A stretch of 64,000 nucleotides of DNA, from contig NZ_CP043473.1 of the NCBI RefSeq assembly GCF_008275125.1, forward strand, positions 1,364,001-1,428,000. Reading direction: 5' to 3'. The notes beneath the pieces were generated by a model. That model saw only the letters and a list, made by a program, of their open reading frames with translations. It had not been told where the DNA came from and ran no database searches. This DNA comes from Chromobacterium paludis (GTDB taxonomy: Bacteria > Pseudomonadota > Gammaproteobacteria > Burkholderiales > Chromobacteriaceae). Each line of letters starts with the position of its first letter. The stretch's first letter is position 1. The translations under genes and the position numbers were made by a program. Positions 46,224 through 55,329 of this stretch are shown in pieces.

Positions 46224-47000
46224 ATGGCTATTCATCCGACCGCAATCGTCGATCCCAAGGCGCAGATCGCCGATGACGTGGAAATCGGCGCCTATTCCAT
46301 CATCGGCCCCAACGTCAGCATAGGCGCGGGCAGCTGGATCGGCCCGCACGTGGTGATCGAAGGCCATACCCGCATCGGCAAAAATAACCGCATCTTTCAG
46401 TTCTGCTCGCTGGGCGCCATCCCGCAGGATCTGAAATACGCCGGCGAGCCGACGCGCCTGGAAATCGGCGACAACAACACCATACGCGAGTTCTGCACCT
46501 TCAATACCGGCACGGTGCAGGATGGCGGCGTCACCCGCGTCGGCAGCGACAACTGGATCATGGCCTATGTGCACATCGCCCATGATTGCCAGGTGGGCAA
46601 CCACATCATCCTGGCCAACAACGCCACGCTGGCCGGCCATGTGCATCTGGGCGACTGGGTGTTCCTGGGCGGCTTCACCAGCGTGCACCAGTTCGTCATC
46701 GTAGGCGAACATGCGATGACAGCCTTCGCCAGCGCCGTGGCGCAGGACATTCCGGCCTATGTGACCGCGCACGGCAACCGCGCCGTGCCGTCCGGCATCA
46801 ATGCCGAGGGCATGAAGCGCCGCGGCTTCACGCCGGAACAGATCCGCCGCGTCCGCAATGCCTACAAGACGCTGTATCGCCAAGGCCTGAGCTATGACGA
46901 AGCCAAGGCAGCCATTCTGGCCGAAGCAGGCGAGGGCCATGCCGAGCTGGCGCCGTTCGTGCGCTTCTTCGAACAATCGGCGCGAGGAATCATCCGCTGA
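46224..47000 (+). CDS. lpxA: UDP-N-acetylglucosamine acyltransferase LpxA
   Basis: A 258-residue hexapeptide-repeat acyltransferase, first step of lipid A synthesis. The ATG at 46,224 starts [22 protein letters not shown]. The family-specific [14 protein letters not shown] loop, the catalytic histidine segment [12 protein letters not shown] and the C-terminal helices ([16 protein letters not shown]) are visible. It follows fabZ by 2 nt and precedes lpxB by 4 nt. Confidence 0.97.
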   Translation: MAIHPTAIVDPKAQIADDVEIGAYSIIGPNVSIGAGSWIGPHVVIEGHTRIGKNNRIFQFCSLGAIPQDLKYAGEPTRLEIGDNNTIREFCTFNTGTVQDGGVTRVGSDNWIMAYVHIAHDCQVGNHIILANNATLAGHVHLGDWVFLGGFTSVHQFVIVGEHAMTAFASAVAQDIPAYVTAHGNRAVPSGINAEGMKRRGFTPEQIRRVRNAYKTLYRQGLSYDEAKAAILAEAGEGHAELAPFVRFFEQSARGIIR

Positions 47001-47004
47001 GTTT

Positions 47005-48177
47005 ATGAGCGATCACTTGTTCAAGCGAAAAGGGGCGCTGAAGGTCGCCATGGTGGCCGGCGAGGCCTCTGGCGATCTGCTGGGCGCCCACCTGATGGAC
47101 GCGCTGCGGGCGCATCGCAGCGATATCGACTTCGCCGGCATCGGCGGCCCTCGCATGGAGTCCAGAGGCTTCCACAGCATGGTGCCGCAGGAAAAGCTGG
47201 CAGTGCGCGGTTATTCCGAAGTGCTGAAGAGCCTGCCGGAGCTGCTGCGCATCCGTCGCGAGCTGCGTGAGCGGCTACTCGCGGAAAAGCCGGACGTCTT
47301 CATCGGCATAGACGCGCCAGACTTCAACCTGGGACTGGAAGCTGCCCTGAAGAAGGGCGGCGTGCCTGTCGTGCACTACGTCAGCCCATCCATCTGGGCC
47401 TGGCGGCTGGAGCGCATCCAAAAGATAGGCCGAGCCGTCAATCACGTGTTGTGCCTGTTCCCGATGGAGCCACCCTTATACCGACAGGCCGGGATTCCCG
47501 TGACCTATGTCGGCCATCCGCTGGCCAGCGAGATTCCGCTGGAACCGGACCAGGAGGCGATGCGCGAGCAGCTGGGCCTGCCGCAGGGCGTGCCTATCTT
47601 CACGCTGATGCCGGGCAGCCGGCAGAGTGAGCTGGAGTTCATGGCGCCGGTCTACCTGGACACCGCCAGGCTGCTGCTGCGCCAGTATCCGGACGCGCAA
47701 TTCCTGGTGCCGCTGGCCACCCGCGCCACGCTGGACCAGTTCGAGCGCATGTTGTCGCAGTTCAAGGCGCGCGATCTGCCGATACGCAAGCTGTTTGGCC
47801 ATGCCCAGATGGCGATGATAGCCAGCGACGTGGTGCTGGTGACCAGCGGCACCGCCACCTTGGAAGTGGCATTGACCAAGCGGCCGATGGTGATCAGCTA
47901 CAAGCTGTCCGCGCTGACTTACCGCCTGGTCAAGCGCAAGATCAAGCTGCCCTACGTGGGCCTGCCCAATATTTTGTGCGGCCGCTTCGTGGTGCCGGAA
48001 TTGCTGCAAAAACAGGCCACGCCGCAAAAGCTGGCCGATGAAATGATCCGTCTGTACAGCGATACCGCCGCGCGCGGCGAAATGGTCAAAGCCTTTACCG
48101 AGCTGCAACTGTCGCTGCGTCAGGACACGGCCAACCGCGCCGCGCGCGCGGTGCTGGAGGTGGCGCGATGCCACTGA
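47005..48177 (+). CDS. lpxB: Lipid A disaccharide synthase LpxB
   Basis: This 390-residue glycosyltransferase condenses UDP-2,3-diacylglucosamine and lipid X into the lipid A disaccharide. Motifs: [41 protein letters not shown] and [11 protein letters not shown], followed by [11 protein letters not shown]. The ATG at 47,005 ([13 protein letters not shown]) is chosen since further upstream coding runs inside lpxA. It overlaps rnhB by 10 nt. Confidence 0.97.
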   Translation: MSDHLFKRKGALKVAMVAGEASGDLLGAHLMDALRAHRSDIDFAGIGGPRMESRGFHSMVPQEKLAVRGYSEVLKSLPELLRIRRELRERLLAEKPDVFIGIDAPDFNLGLEAALKKGGVPVVHYVSPSIWAWRLERIQKIGRAVNHVLCLFPMEPPLYRQAGIPVTYVGHPLASEIPLEPDQEAMREQLGLPQGVPIFTLMPGSRQSELEFMAPVYLDTARLLLRQYPDAQFLVPLATRATLDQFERMLSQFKARDLPIRKLFGHAQMAMIASDVVLVTSGTATLEVALTKRPMVISYKLSALTYRLVKRKIKLPYVGLPNILCGRFVVPELLQKQATPQKLADEMIRLYSDTAARGEMVKAFTELQLSLRQDTANRAARAVLEVARCH

Positions 48178-48755
48178 CCTGCGGCGTGGACGAGGCGGGC
48201 CGCGGCCCGCTGGCCGGCGCCGTGTTCGCCGCCGCCGTCATCCTGGACCCGGCCAAGCCGATTGTCGGCCTGGCCGACTCCAAGGTGCTGAGTGAGGCCA
48301 AGCGCGAGGCCTTGGCGGAGCAAATCAAGCGCGACGCGCTGGCCTGGAGCATCGCCAGCGCCAGCGTCGACGAGATAGACAAGCTCAATATCCTGCAGGC
48401 CACCCTGCTGGCGATGACGCGCGCCGTGGAAGGCCTGCCGGTGCGGCCGGACCTGGCGCAGATAGACGGCAACCGCGTGCCCAAGCACTTGCCGGTGCCG
48501 GGCGAAGCCATCGTCAAGGGCGACGCCAAGGTGCAGGCGATTTCCGCCGCGTCCATCCTGGCCAAGACCGCGCGCGACGCCGAGCTGGTGGCGCTGGACG
48601 CGCTGCACCCGCAGTACGGCTTCGCCCGCCACAAGGGCTATCCCACCGCGGAACACCTGGCCGCCATCGAAGCGCACGGCGCGCTGCCGGCGCACCGCAA
48701 GACCTTCGGCCCGGTCAAGGCCTGGCTCGCTCGCCAGCAAGGCCAGCTGTTCTGA
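48168..48755 (+). CDS. rnhB: Ribonuclease HII
   Basis: This 195-residue enzyme removes ribonucleotides embedded in DNA. The catalytic carboxylates lie in [15 protein letters not shown] (D-E pair) and in the [12 protein letters not shown] and [17 protein letters not shown] segments, with HKGYPTAEH near the end. It begins inside the lpxB stop. A second DNA repair gene follows 1 nt later. Confidence 0.97.
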   Translation: MPLTCGVDEAGRGPLAGAVFAAAVILDPAKPIVGLADSKVLSEAKREALAEQIKRDALAWSIASASVDEIDKLNILQATLLAMTRAVEGLPVRPDLAQIDGNRVPKHLPVPGEAIVKGDAKVQAISAASILAKTARDAELVALDALHPQYGFARHKGYPTAEHLAAIEAHGALPAHRKTFGPVKAWLARQQGQLF

Positions 48756-48756
48756 T

Positions 48757-49269
48757 ATGCCGGACCTGGACAAGCACAGTTTTCCGCCAGTGACGGATGG
48801 CGACACGCGCCTGTTGATCCTGGGTTCCTTGCCCGGCGACGCCTCCCTGGCTGCCGCGCAGTACTACGCGTATCCGCAAAACAAATTCTGGGAGCTGATC
48901 GGCGCGGTGATCGACGTCGATCTGCGCGCGCAGCCCTACGCGCAGCGTCTGCAAACCTTGCTGCGCCATGGCATCGGCCTGTGGGACGTGATCGCCCAGG
49001 CCGAGCGCAAGGGCAGCTTGGACGCGGCGATTCGCAATGAAACTCGCAACGAGCTGCTCGAATTGATCGCAAACCTGCCCAAACTGCGCATGGTCGCTTT
49101 CAATGGCGGCACGGCAGCCAAGCACGGACTGAAATCGCTGGGCGCGCATGCGGACGCCTACCGGATTATCCGCCTGCCGTCCTCCAGTCCGGCGCATACC
49201 CTGAAGTTCGAGCAAAAACGGCTGGCGTGGGCCGCGCTGGCCTCTGCGCTGGATCTTCCCGCGGCCTGA
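48757..49269 (+). CDS. Family-6 uracil-DNA-glycosylase-type protein (hypoxanthine/deoxyinosine glycosylase)
   Basis: A 170-residue protein of the UDG superfamily. Motif 1 is LGSLPGDASLAAAQYYAYPQN, with N in place of the usual D as in the family that removes hypoxanthine (deoxyinosine) from DNA. Motif 2 is LPSSSPAHT near residue 145. Removal of deaminated adenine fits beside RNase HII, which handles ribonucleotides. It is the last gene of this transcription unit. Confidence 0.8.
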   Translation: MPDLDKHSFPPVTDGDTRLLILGSLPGDASLAAAQYYAYPQNKFWELIGAVIDVDLRAQPYAQRLQTLLRHGIGLWDVIAQAERKGSLDAAIRNETRNELLELIANLPKLRMVAFNGGTAAKHGLKSLGAHADAYRIIRLPSSSPAHTLKFEQKRLAWAALASALDLPAA

Positions 49270-49807
49270 CGCCGACCCGCCGACGCCATCCCTGATCCTG
49301 TGTTGCGTCATTTTGCCGCATGAATTCTACGGCCTGCATCGCTGCATCTTGGCTCAGGCAGTTTGCTGAGCCACTCTTGATTCGGCCGCCACCCAGCCCT
49401 GCGCGTGTTTCCGCCTCCCGGCATGGCTTGCGGCCATGCGATGCGCGTGGCGCCGCTATGGGCTGTCTTCTATGTCGGTTTCTTCATCCCAAGGCGCATC
49501 CCCAGGTTGTGGACTCCGATCACCGGATTCAAACCGCGAATCCGGACATTGTCGTCTCGGTGATGTGAGTCATGGAGGAAGGGCGCTATGTCGGGACCGG
49601 GGACGCACGCACGAGCTTGCCGGGACGACGCGCGGCAGCGGCGGGAGATGTGCCATAGCCGTTTTCATGGGGCGGTTCGTGGCGCATTTGCTCCATCGGG
49701 CCGGCAAATGCGCGGCTAACTGACAGCCAGACTTGCCGGCAAGCGGCGATTGCGACGATATTTACATCTCCCCCTGTCTTGCCGCATCCCCAGCCGGAGA
49801 GTTGCCG
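49270..49807. other. Spacer without a supported gene
   Basis: This 538-bp stretch has high G+C and several open frames, but none with a ribosome site, family motifs or core-like codon use. I see no RNA gene or strong terminator. It probably holds the terminator of the lpx cluster and the promoter of the small gene at 49,808. Confidence 0.45.
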
Positions 49808-50023
49808 ATGAGTCGTTACTGTATCTGGTTTGTCAGCGCCGACGATAGCGTGATGCGTCGCGCGGAGGTCGTGATCAATGGCGTGATCCACGGCCATCGG
49901 GTTTTGGAGGAAATCGAGTCGCAGCTGGCGCGCGATTGCGGGCTCAGCCAGGTGATGATTGTGGATTGGAAGCGCTTTGAGTCGCCGGACGAGGACGGCG
50001 GCCGTTTGGCGCGGGTGGCTTGA
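49808..50023 (+). CDS. Small hypothetical protein
   Basis: This 71-residue protein begins MSRYCIWFVSADDSVM behind a GGAG site. It has an alternating beta-alpha pattern with SQVMIVDWKRFESPDEDGG at its end. I recognise no family. Length and codon use fit a real but unstudied gene. Confidence 0.55.
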   Translation: MSRYCIWFVSADDSVMRRAEVVINGVIHGHRVLEEIESQLARDCGLSQVMIVDWKRFESPDEDGGRLARVA

Positions 50024-50107
50024 CGGCGCGGCGTCCCGCGCCTCTCCCTTGTCGCGCGGCTCCCGGCCGCCCGGGCTGCGCAGGCGTGGCCGGCGCTTGC
50101 CGCGAAT

Positions 50108-50431
50108 TCAGCCCGCCCGGTCCGGCTGGCCGATGTCTCGCCGACCGATCTTGCCGTCGCCATCGAGGCGGAACTTGAAGCAAGTCTTAAACTCTCCTTC
50201 GCGGTCGCCCTGAAACGCGCCGTAAGCCTCCAAGCCCTGACTCTCCGCGCGATCGATGCGGCTGAAGTGCTCAGGCCTCATCGCGTGCTCGCGGAGCTTG
50301 AGGAAATGGGCAGGCTGGCCTTTGCCGGCAAAGGCGGGGCTTAACTGAGCCAGCCAGCTGGCATGGCCGTCTGATTGCAGCGCGTGGATGGCCTGTCTGA
50401 CGTCAGGCTGGGTCAGCATTTGCCAATCCAT
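50108..50431 (-). CDS. Small hypothetical protein
   Basis: A 107-residue predicted soluble protein (MDWQMLTQPDVRQAIHALQSDG) with an aromatic-rich middle and no signal peptide or membrane helix. The C-terminal FKFRLDGDGKIGRRDIGQ stretch resembles a strand-turn-strand. No family is recognised. It is divergent from the flavoprotein gene at 50,657. Confidence 0.5.
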   Translation of the reverse strand: MDWQMLTQPDVRQAIHALQSDGHASWLAQLSPAFAGKGQPAHFLKLREHAMRPEHFSRIDRAESQGLEAYGAFQGDREGEFKTCFKFRLDGDGKIGRRDIGQPDRAG

Positions 50432-50656
50432 ATTCTGGTTCCTGACAGAAACAATTCGCGCGGTGCGGTGGCGGGGCGGTTGGGAGTCCCGCGGTTATCC
50501 GGCGTCCAGCGCCGGACGGGAGAACGACTCTGCAGGCCGTAGTCAATATCCAAACAGTATGCAATGGACGGGTTGACCTGAATCGTGCCGCCGGTGTCTT
50601 TTGTCGCTACAATATCGGCCTCGTTGAATAGATACCAACCTAGCACTGGATTTTTT

Positions 50657-52261
50657 ATGTTGCGCATTTCCGAACTGAAGCTGCCGCTGGACCATACGCC
50701 AGAGGAGCTGGCCGATGCCGTTTCCTCCTATCTGAAAGTGCCGGCGGCGGACGTTCGAAGCTTTACCGTATTCAAGCGCAGCTACGATGCGCGCAAGGGC
50801 GTGATGAGCTTGGTTTACATCATTGATGTCGATGTGGCCAACGAGGACAAACTGTTCGTCCGTTTCAAGGGCGACCGCCGGGTGATGCCCACCCCGGACA
50901 CCCATTACTACTATGTCGCCCAGGCGCCGGAAAATCTGAAGTCCCGCCCTGTCGTGGTCGGCTTTGGGCCTTGCGGCATTTTCGCGGCGCTGATCCTGGC
51001 GCAGATGGGCTTCAAGCCCATCGTGCTGGAGCGCGGCAAGGAAGTGCGCCAGCGCACCAAGGACACCTGGGGCCTGTGGCGCAAGAGCCAGCTCAATACC
51101 GAATCCAACGTCCAGTATGGCGAGGGCGGCGCCGGCACCTTCTCCGACGGCAAGCTGTACAGCCAGATCAAGGACCCGCGCCACTTGGGCCGCAAGGTGC
51201 TGACCGAGTTCGTCAAGGCCGGCGCGCCGGAAGAAATCCTGTATCTGGCCCGGCCGCACATCGGCACTTTCCGCCTGGTTTCCATGGTGGAGAACATGCG
51301 CGCCGAGATCATTGCCCTGGGCGGCGAAATCCGTTTCGAGCAGCGCGTGGACGACCTGATCCTGGACGGCGACAGCGTGCGCGGCGTGAAACTGGCCGAC
51401 GGCGGCGAGGTGCTGAGCGATCACGTGGTGCTGGCGCTCGGCCACAGCGCGCGCGACACCTTCCAGATGCTGGAGAAGCGCGGCGTGTACATGGAAGCCA
51501 AACCGTTCTCCATAGGCGTGCGAATCGAGCATCCGCAGTCCCTGATCGACGCGGCGCGCTGGGGCAAGTACGCCGGCCATCCGATTCTGGGCGCGGCCGA
51601 CTACAAGCTGGTGCACCACGCGGGCAACGGCCGCGCGGTGTACAGCTTCTGCATGTGCCCGGGCGGCACCGTTGTGGCGGCCACCTCGGAAGAAAAGCGC
51701 GTGGTCACCAATGGCATGAGCCAGTACTCGCGCAACGAGCGCAATGCCAACTCCGGCTTCGTGGTCAGCATCTCGCCGGAAGTGGACTACCCGGGCGGCC
51801 CGCTGGCAGGCTTGGACTTCCAACGCGAGCTGGAAAGCAAGGCGTATGAGCTGGGCGGCGGCGATTACTTCGCGCCGGCGCAGTTGCTGGGCGACTTCAT
51901 GGCCGGCAAGGCTTCCACCCAGCTGGGCGAGGTGGAGCCGTCGTACAAGCCGGGCGTGACCATGACCGACCTGTCCCGCATCCTGCCGGACTTCTGCGTG
52001 GAGGCGATGCGCGAGGCGATTCCGCACTTCGCGCGGCAGATTCGCGGCTACGACCTCTACGACGCGGTGCTGACCGGCCTGGAAACCCGCACCAGCTCGC
52101 CACTGCGCATCACGCGCGGCGACGATTTCCAAAGCCTGAACATCAAGGGCCTGTTCCCGGCGGGAGAGGGCGCGGGCTACGCCGGCGGCATCCTGTCGGC
52201 CGGCGTGGACGGCATCAAGATCGCCGAAGCGGTGGCGCAAGCCATCGTCGCGGGCGGCTAA
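50657..52261 (+). CDS. Uncharacterised FAD-dependent dehydrogenase (COG2509 type)
   Basis: A 534-residue flavoprotein beginning MLRISELKLPLDHT, with a small N-terminal RNA-binding-like domain (about residues 1-95). The Rossmann dinucleotide site VVVGFGPCGIFAALILAQMG follows, with KPIVLERG and, later, GEGGAGTFSDGKL. The C-terminal FAD-closing motif is GLFPAGEGAGYAGGILSAGVDG. Proteins like this are widespread in bacteria and their reaction is not established. It sits alone, closed by a terminator. Confidence 0.87.
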   Translation: MLRISELKLPLDHTPEELADAVSSYLKVPAADVRSFTVFKRSYDARKGVMSLVYIIDVDVANEDKLFVRFKGDRRVMPTPDTHYYYVAQAPENLKSRPVVVGFGPCGIFAALILAQMGFKPIVLERGKEVRQRTKDTWGLWRKSQLNTESNVQYGEGGAGTFSDGKLYSQIKDPRHLGRKVLTEFVKAGAPEEILYLARPHIGTFRLVSMVENMRAEIIALGGEIRFEQRVDDLILDGDSVRGVKLADGGEVLSDHVVLALGHSARDTFQMLEKRGVYMEAKPFSIGVRIEHPQSLIDAARWGKYAGHPILGAADYKLVHHAGNGRAVYSFCMCPGGTVVAATSEEKRVVTNGMSQYSRNERNANSGFVVSISPEVDYPGGPLAGLDFQRELESKAYELGGGDYFAPAQLLGDFMAGKASTQLGEVEPSYKPGVTMTDLSRILPDFCVEAMREAIPHFARQIRGYDLYDAVLTGLETRTSSPLRITRGDDFQSLNIKGLFPAGEGAGYAGGILSAGVDGIKIAEAVAQAIVAGG

Positions 52262-52290
52262 GCGTTTTCAGCCGTTGCAAGCTTCAAGCG

Positions 52291-52315
52291 AGCCACCCCG
52301 CGGGGTGGCTTTTTT
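52291..52315 (+). terminator. Terminator after the flavoprotein gene
   Basis: A perfect stem AGCCACCCC...GGGGTGGCT is followed by six T residues. It separates the flavoprotein gene from the ferritin-like/DUF692 cassette. Confidence 0.9.
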
Positions 52316-52332
52316 ACGTAGAATTTCTTAGC

Positions 52333-52348
52333 AAGCCTATATAGGCTT
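52333..52348. promoter_or_regulatory. Perfect 16-bp palindrome, possible operator of the DUF692 cassette
   Basis: AAGCCTATATAGGCTT reads identically on both strands. It lies 76 bp before the first gene of the cassette and just after the upstream terminator, where its promoter should be. The palindrome could bind a dimeric repressor. Its owner is unknown. Confidence 0.5.
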
Positions 52349-52423
52349 ACTTACGGCATGGGAATCTCTAAAGTCATAAGGCAGTGCAGCCTTGCGCCTA
52401 GCGCGCTCTCTTTGGAGGATGAG

Positions 52424-54433
52424 ATGGATATTCCTGTTCTTGGCGCCAGCCTGAAGCCGATCACCGATCGCAGCCTGAGCGAGCTGGAAAGCGACAAATC
52501 GGCAGCCCGGGCCATCATTCAGGCCGCGGTGAGCGTGGAGCTGTTCACGATCCCGCTCTACATGACCACGATGTACTCGATCCAGGGCACCCACCAGATC
52601 AACAGCAAGGGCCAGGACTACTATTGCGGCCGGCAGTGGCCGGGCGCCGCGCCGGTGGCGCAGCCCAGGGACGACAACGAGCGCGCCTTCAATATCGTGT
52701 TCAGCGTATTCATTCAGGAGATGCTGCATCTGCAGATGGCCGCCAATCTGGCCACGGCCATGGGCGTCAAGCCGGACTTCACGCCGCCGGGCCTGGTGGA
52801 TAAGGACCTGGGCTGGGTCTGCTATGGGCCGCAGCAGTCGGTGCTGCCGCACATCCTCAATCTGCGCGACACCAGTGTCTACAGCAATGTCAGGGTCAAC
52901 CTGGAAGCGCTGAACGAAAACCAGATTGCCCTGTTCCGCGCCATCGAACAGCCGGAAGGCGCGGCGCGCGCCGAGCTGGCCAAGCAGCCGCCGCAGGTGC
53001 GAGCCCGCTATTTCCCGCAAGTGCCCTTCGCCGGCTGGAAGCCAGCCATGGGGGTGCAGGATCTGCCCATGTTCGGCACCATAGGCTGGATGTACGAGTG
53101 CCTGGCGCAATACATCAGCATCGAATACGCGGACGGAAAGACTTTATGGGACAAGCTGGCGACGGCTGACGCCGTGCAGCAGGATCTGTTCAACGTGCAT
53201 GGCCCCAAGAATCCGGGTCATCCGATGCGGGAGTTTCCGCAACTGTCCACGCTGTTTACGCCAGAAGACTTCCGCGACGGCAACCGTTCCTTCAATAAGG
53301 CCATAGACATGATGGCGGCCATCACCGACCAGGGCGAAGGCGCGCAGATCAGCCTGCGCCGTTACCGGCGCGGCGGCCTGTTGCAAGAGGTGAAGGAGCC
53401 GTACCGCGAGGACCGTTCGGCCTTGGAGGTGGATTATCCCTCGTATGATGGCGAGGGGGATCCGGTGGCTTCCGCCGACGCGGCCGCGCGCTGCGACAGC
53501 GCTGAGTGGACCCATTACGAGCGTTTCACCGAGCTCTACCTGATGCTGCGCCGGGTGGAAACCTGGGAACAATGGCATGCCAAGGGCAATCGCTGGACGT
53601 CCGGCATGCTGACCAACACCGAGTACGATCCGGCAGCGGCGCCCAAGGACATCCCGGCGCCCGAGCAGGTGGCCGATGCGCTGAATACCCTGAAGCAGGA
53701 CCGTTCCATGTATTCGGTGTTGAGCCAGGTCTCGGTGGGCGCCATCGCCGGCATCACCACGGTGCTGAATACCTATTGGGAAAATCAGCAAGCCAGCTTC
53801 CCCTATCCGTCCATGGTCGGCGCCGGCGACCGCGTCTCCCTGTGCTGGGCGGTGTTCGGCAAGGCGCCGGACCTGTCGCTGGGCGTAGGGCAGCGTGAGG
53901 CCGGCAAGCTGTACCACGCCTGTCAGGGCATGAGCCTGGATGGCGCATCGGGCTCCAGCTGCGCAGCCATCGAGATCTACCACACTTGCCGCGGCTCCAA
54001 CAGCTGCAAGGCGGAAGGCGGCTGCGGCTTCGTGCAGAACGACAGCGGCGGCGGCTCCTGTTCGGCCATGCGCCGCGCCGCGCCCACGCTGCATGCGTCT
54101 TGCGGCAGCCAGTGCGGTAGCCCGACGCCAACGCCGGGGGCGGATGCGTTCAGCGCGCCCAGCGACAACAAGTGCGCCAGCTTCGGCGGCTGCGCGGTGC
54201 CGATTTCGGCATCGCAGCTCTTCCCCAGCCAGGGGCAGATGAAGCTTTATGATTTTGTCGGGCCGGAGCATGCCAGCCAGCCCTTGCCGCAAACGCTCGA
54301 GTTCGCCGTCGGCGAGGCGGTGTATGACAAAGCTTGGCAGGCTTACCGCGAAGTGATGGCCGCGCGCGGCAAGGAAGCGGGCGATCCGCCGAATCCGACG
54401 CCGCTGCGCGTGGCGCTGCCGCCTTCAACCTGA
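52424..54433 (+). CDS. VioB-type ferritin-like protein with a ten-cysteine C-terminal segment
   Basis: This 669-residue protein starts at ATG 52,424 behind GGAGG; an ATG 66 nt upstream is weaker. The N-terminus is a ferritin-like domain of the kind in VioB (iminophenyl-pyruvate dimer synthase), with likely metal ligands E39 (SVELFTIPLY) and E99-x2-H102 (QEMLHLQMA). Ten cysteines cluster between 500 and 590 (C500, 513, 522, 528, 534, 546, 560, 564, 584, 590), in glycine/serine-rich sequence such as SCKAEGGCG and CASFGGCAVP. A non-repeat tail follows. No vioA, vioC, vioD or vioE is nearby, so violacein synthesis is unlikely. The segment may be a target of the DUF692 enzyme encoded next. Confidence 0.8.
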   Translation: MDIPVLGASLKPITDRSLSELESDKSAARAIIQAAVSVELFTIPLYMTTMYSIQGTHQINSKGQDYYCGRQWPGAAPVAQPRDDNERAFNIVFSVFIQEMLHLQMAANLATAMGVKPDFTPPGLVDKDLGWVCYGPQQSVLPHILNLRDTSVYSNVRVNLEALNENQIALFRAIEQPEGAARAELAKQPPQVRARYFPQVPFAGWKPAMGVQDLPMFGTIGWMYECLAQYISIEYADGKTLWDKLATADAVQQDLFNVHGPKNPGHPMREFPQLSTLFTPEDFRDGNRSFNKAIDMMAAITDQGEGAQISLRRYRRGGLLQEVKEPYREDRSALEVDYPSYDGEGDPVASADAAARCDSAEWTHYERFTELYLMLRRVETWEQWHAKGNRWTSGMLTNTEYDPAAAPKDIPAPEQVADALNTLKQDRSMYSVLSQVSVGAIAGITTVLNTYWENQQASFPYPSMVGAGDRVSLCWAVFGKAPDLSLGVGQREAGKLYHACQGMSLDGASGSSCAAIEIYHTCRGSNSCKAEGGCGFVQNDSGGGSCSAMRRAAPTLHASCGSQCGSPTPTPGADAFSAPSDNKCASFGGCAVPISASQLFPSQGQMKLYDFVGPEHASQPLPQTLEFAVGEAVYDKAWQAYREVMAARGKEAGDPPNPTPLRVALPPST

Positions 54434-54444
54434 TAGGAGCGCGC

Positions 54445-55329
54445 GTGACACAGCCCCGGCTTGGCTTGCCGAATCTCGGTTTCGGCGTCGGCTTGCGCAA
54501 TGTGCATTTCCCGCACATTGCCGAGCACGGCGCCGGCGTCGACTGGTTCGAGATCATCAGCGAAAACTTCATCGGCCATCAGGGCTATGCCCGCCATGTG
54601 CTGGATGGCCTGCGGCAGCGCGTGCCAGTCGTGATGCATGGCGTATCGCTGTCCATCGGCTCTTGCGACGAGCTGAATCGGGGCTATCTGATACAGCTGC
54701 GCCGGCTGGCAGAGGAACTGCGGCCGGCATGGGTGTCCGATCATCTTTGCTGGACCGGCGTGGCATCGGTCAACTCCCACGATCTGCTGCCCCTGCCGCT
54801 GACGGAGGAGAGCTACCGCCATGTGCGGGAGCGCGTGCTGCAGGTGCAGGACTTCCTGGGACGGCCGCTGGTGCTGGAGAATCCCAGCAGCTATCTGCAG
54901 TTTTCCCACTCCACCCTGCCGGAGTGGGCCTTCTTGTCCCGGCTGGCGCAGGACTGCGGCTGCGGCCTGCTGCTTGACGTCAACAACGTCTACGTTTCCG
55001 CTTACAACCATGGCTTCGATCCCGAGCATTACATTCGGCAACTGCCGGTCGACCACATCGTGCAGATCCACCTGGCGGGGCCGAGCGATTGCGGAGACTG
55101 CCTGATCGACACCCACGATCACCCGGTGCCGGACCGGGTTTGGCAGCTGTATTTGCTGGCGCAACGCCGCTGCGGCGGCGTCAGCACCCTGCTGGAGTGG
55201 GATGCCGATATTCCCGCTTATCCCGACTTGCTGGCAGAGCTGGACAAGGCCCGGATATTGCTGGCGGATCAGGCTCCGGAGACGCTTCCGGGCGGAAAGG
55301 ATAGCCGTGAATCAGCCTGCCTTGCATGA
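54445..55329 (+). CDS. DUF692 / MNIO-family iron-dependent peptide-modifying enzyme
   Basis: A 294-residue TIM-barrel protein with the MNIO (MbnB/TglH/HvfB) fold. GTG 54,445 is used, 11 nt after the ferritin-like gene and with AGGAG upstream. Conserved metal-ligand regions are visible: E40 in SEN, H65 in MHGVSLS, D99-H100 in SDH, E145-N146, D178-VNN, H209, and E251-x-D253. Known members oxidise cysteines in ribosomal peptides to oxazolone, thiooxazole or related groups, using a partner protein. The DUF2063 partner gene overlaps its end. No short precursor gene is visible here. Confidence 0.88.
   Translation: MTQPRLGLPNLGFGVGLRNVHFPHIAEHGAGVDWFEIISENFIGHQGYARHVLDGLRQRVPVVMHGVSLSIGSCDELNRGYLIQLRRLAEELRPAWVSDHLCWTGVASVNSHDLLPLPLTEESYRHVRERVLQVQDFLGRPLVLENPSSYLQFSHSTLPEWAFLSRLAQDCGCGLLLDVNNVYVSAYNHGFDPEHYIRQLPVDHIVQIHLAGPSDCGDCLIDTHDHPVPDRVWQLYLLAQRRCGGVSTLLEWDADIPAYPDLLAELDKARILLADQAPETLPGGKDSRESACLA

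Noticed and set aside
52424..54433. A violacein biosynthesis gene (vioB)
   Set aside because: The N-terminal domain is of VioB type, but the protein is shorter than VioB, has a cysteine segment, and vioA, vioC, vioD and vioE are absent from the neighbourhood.
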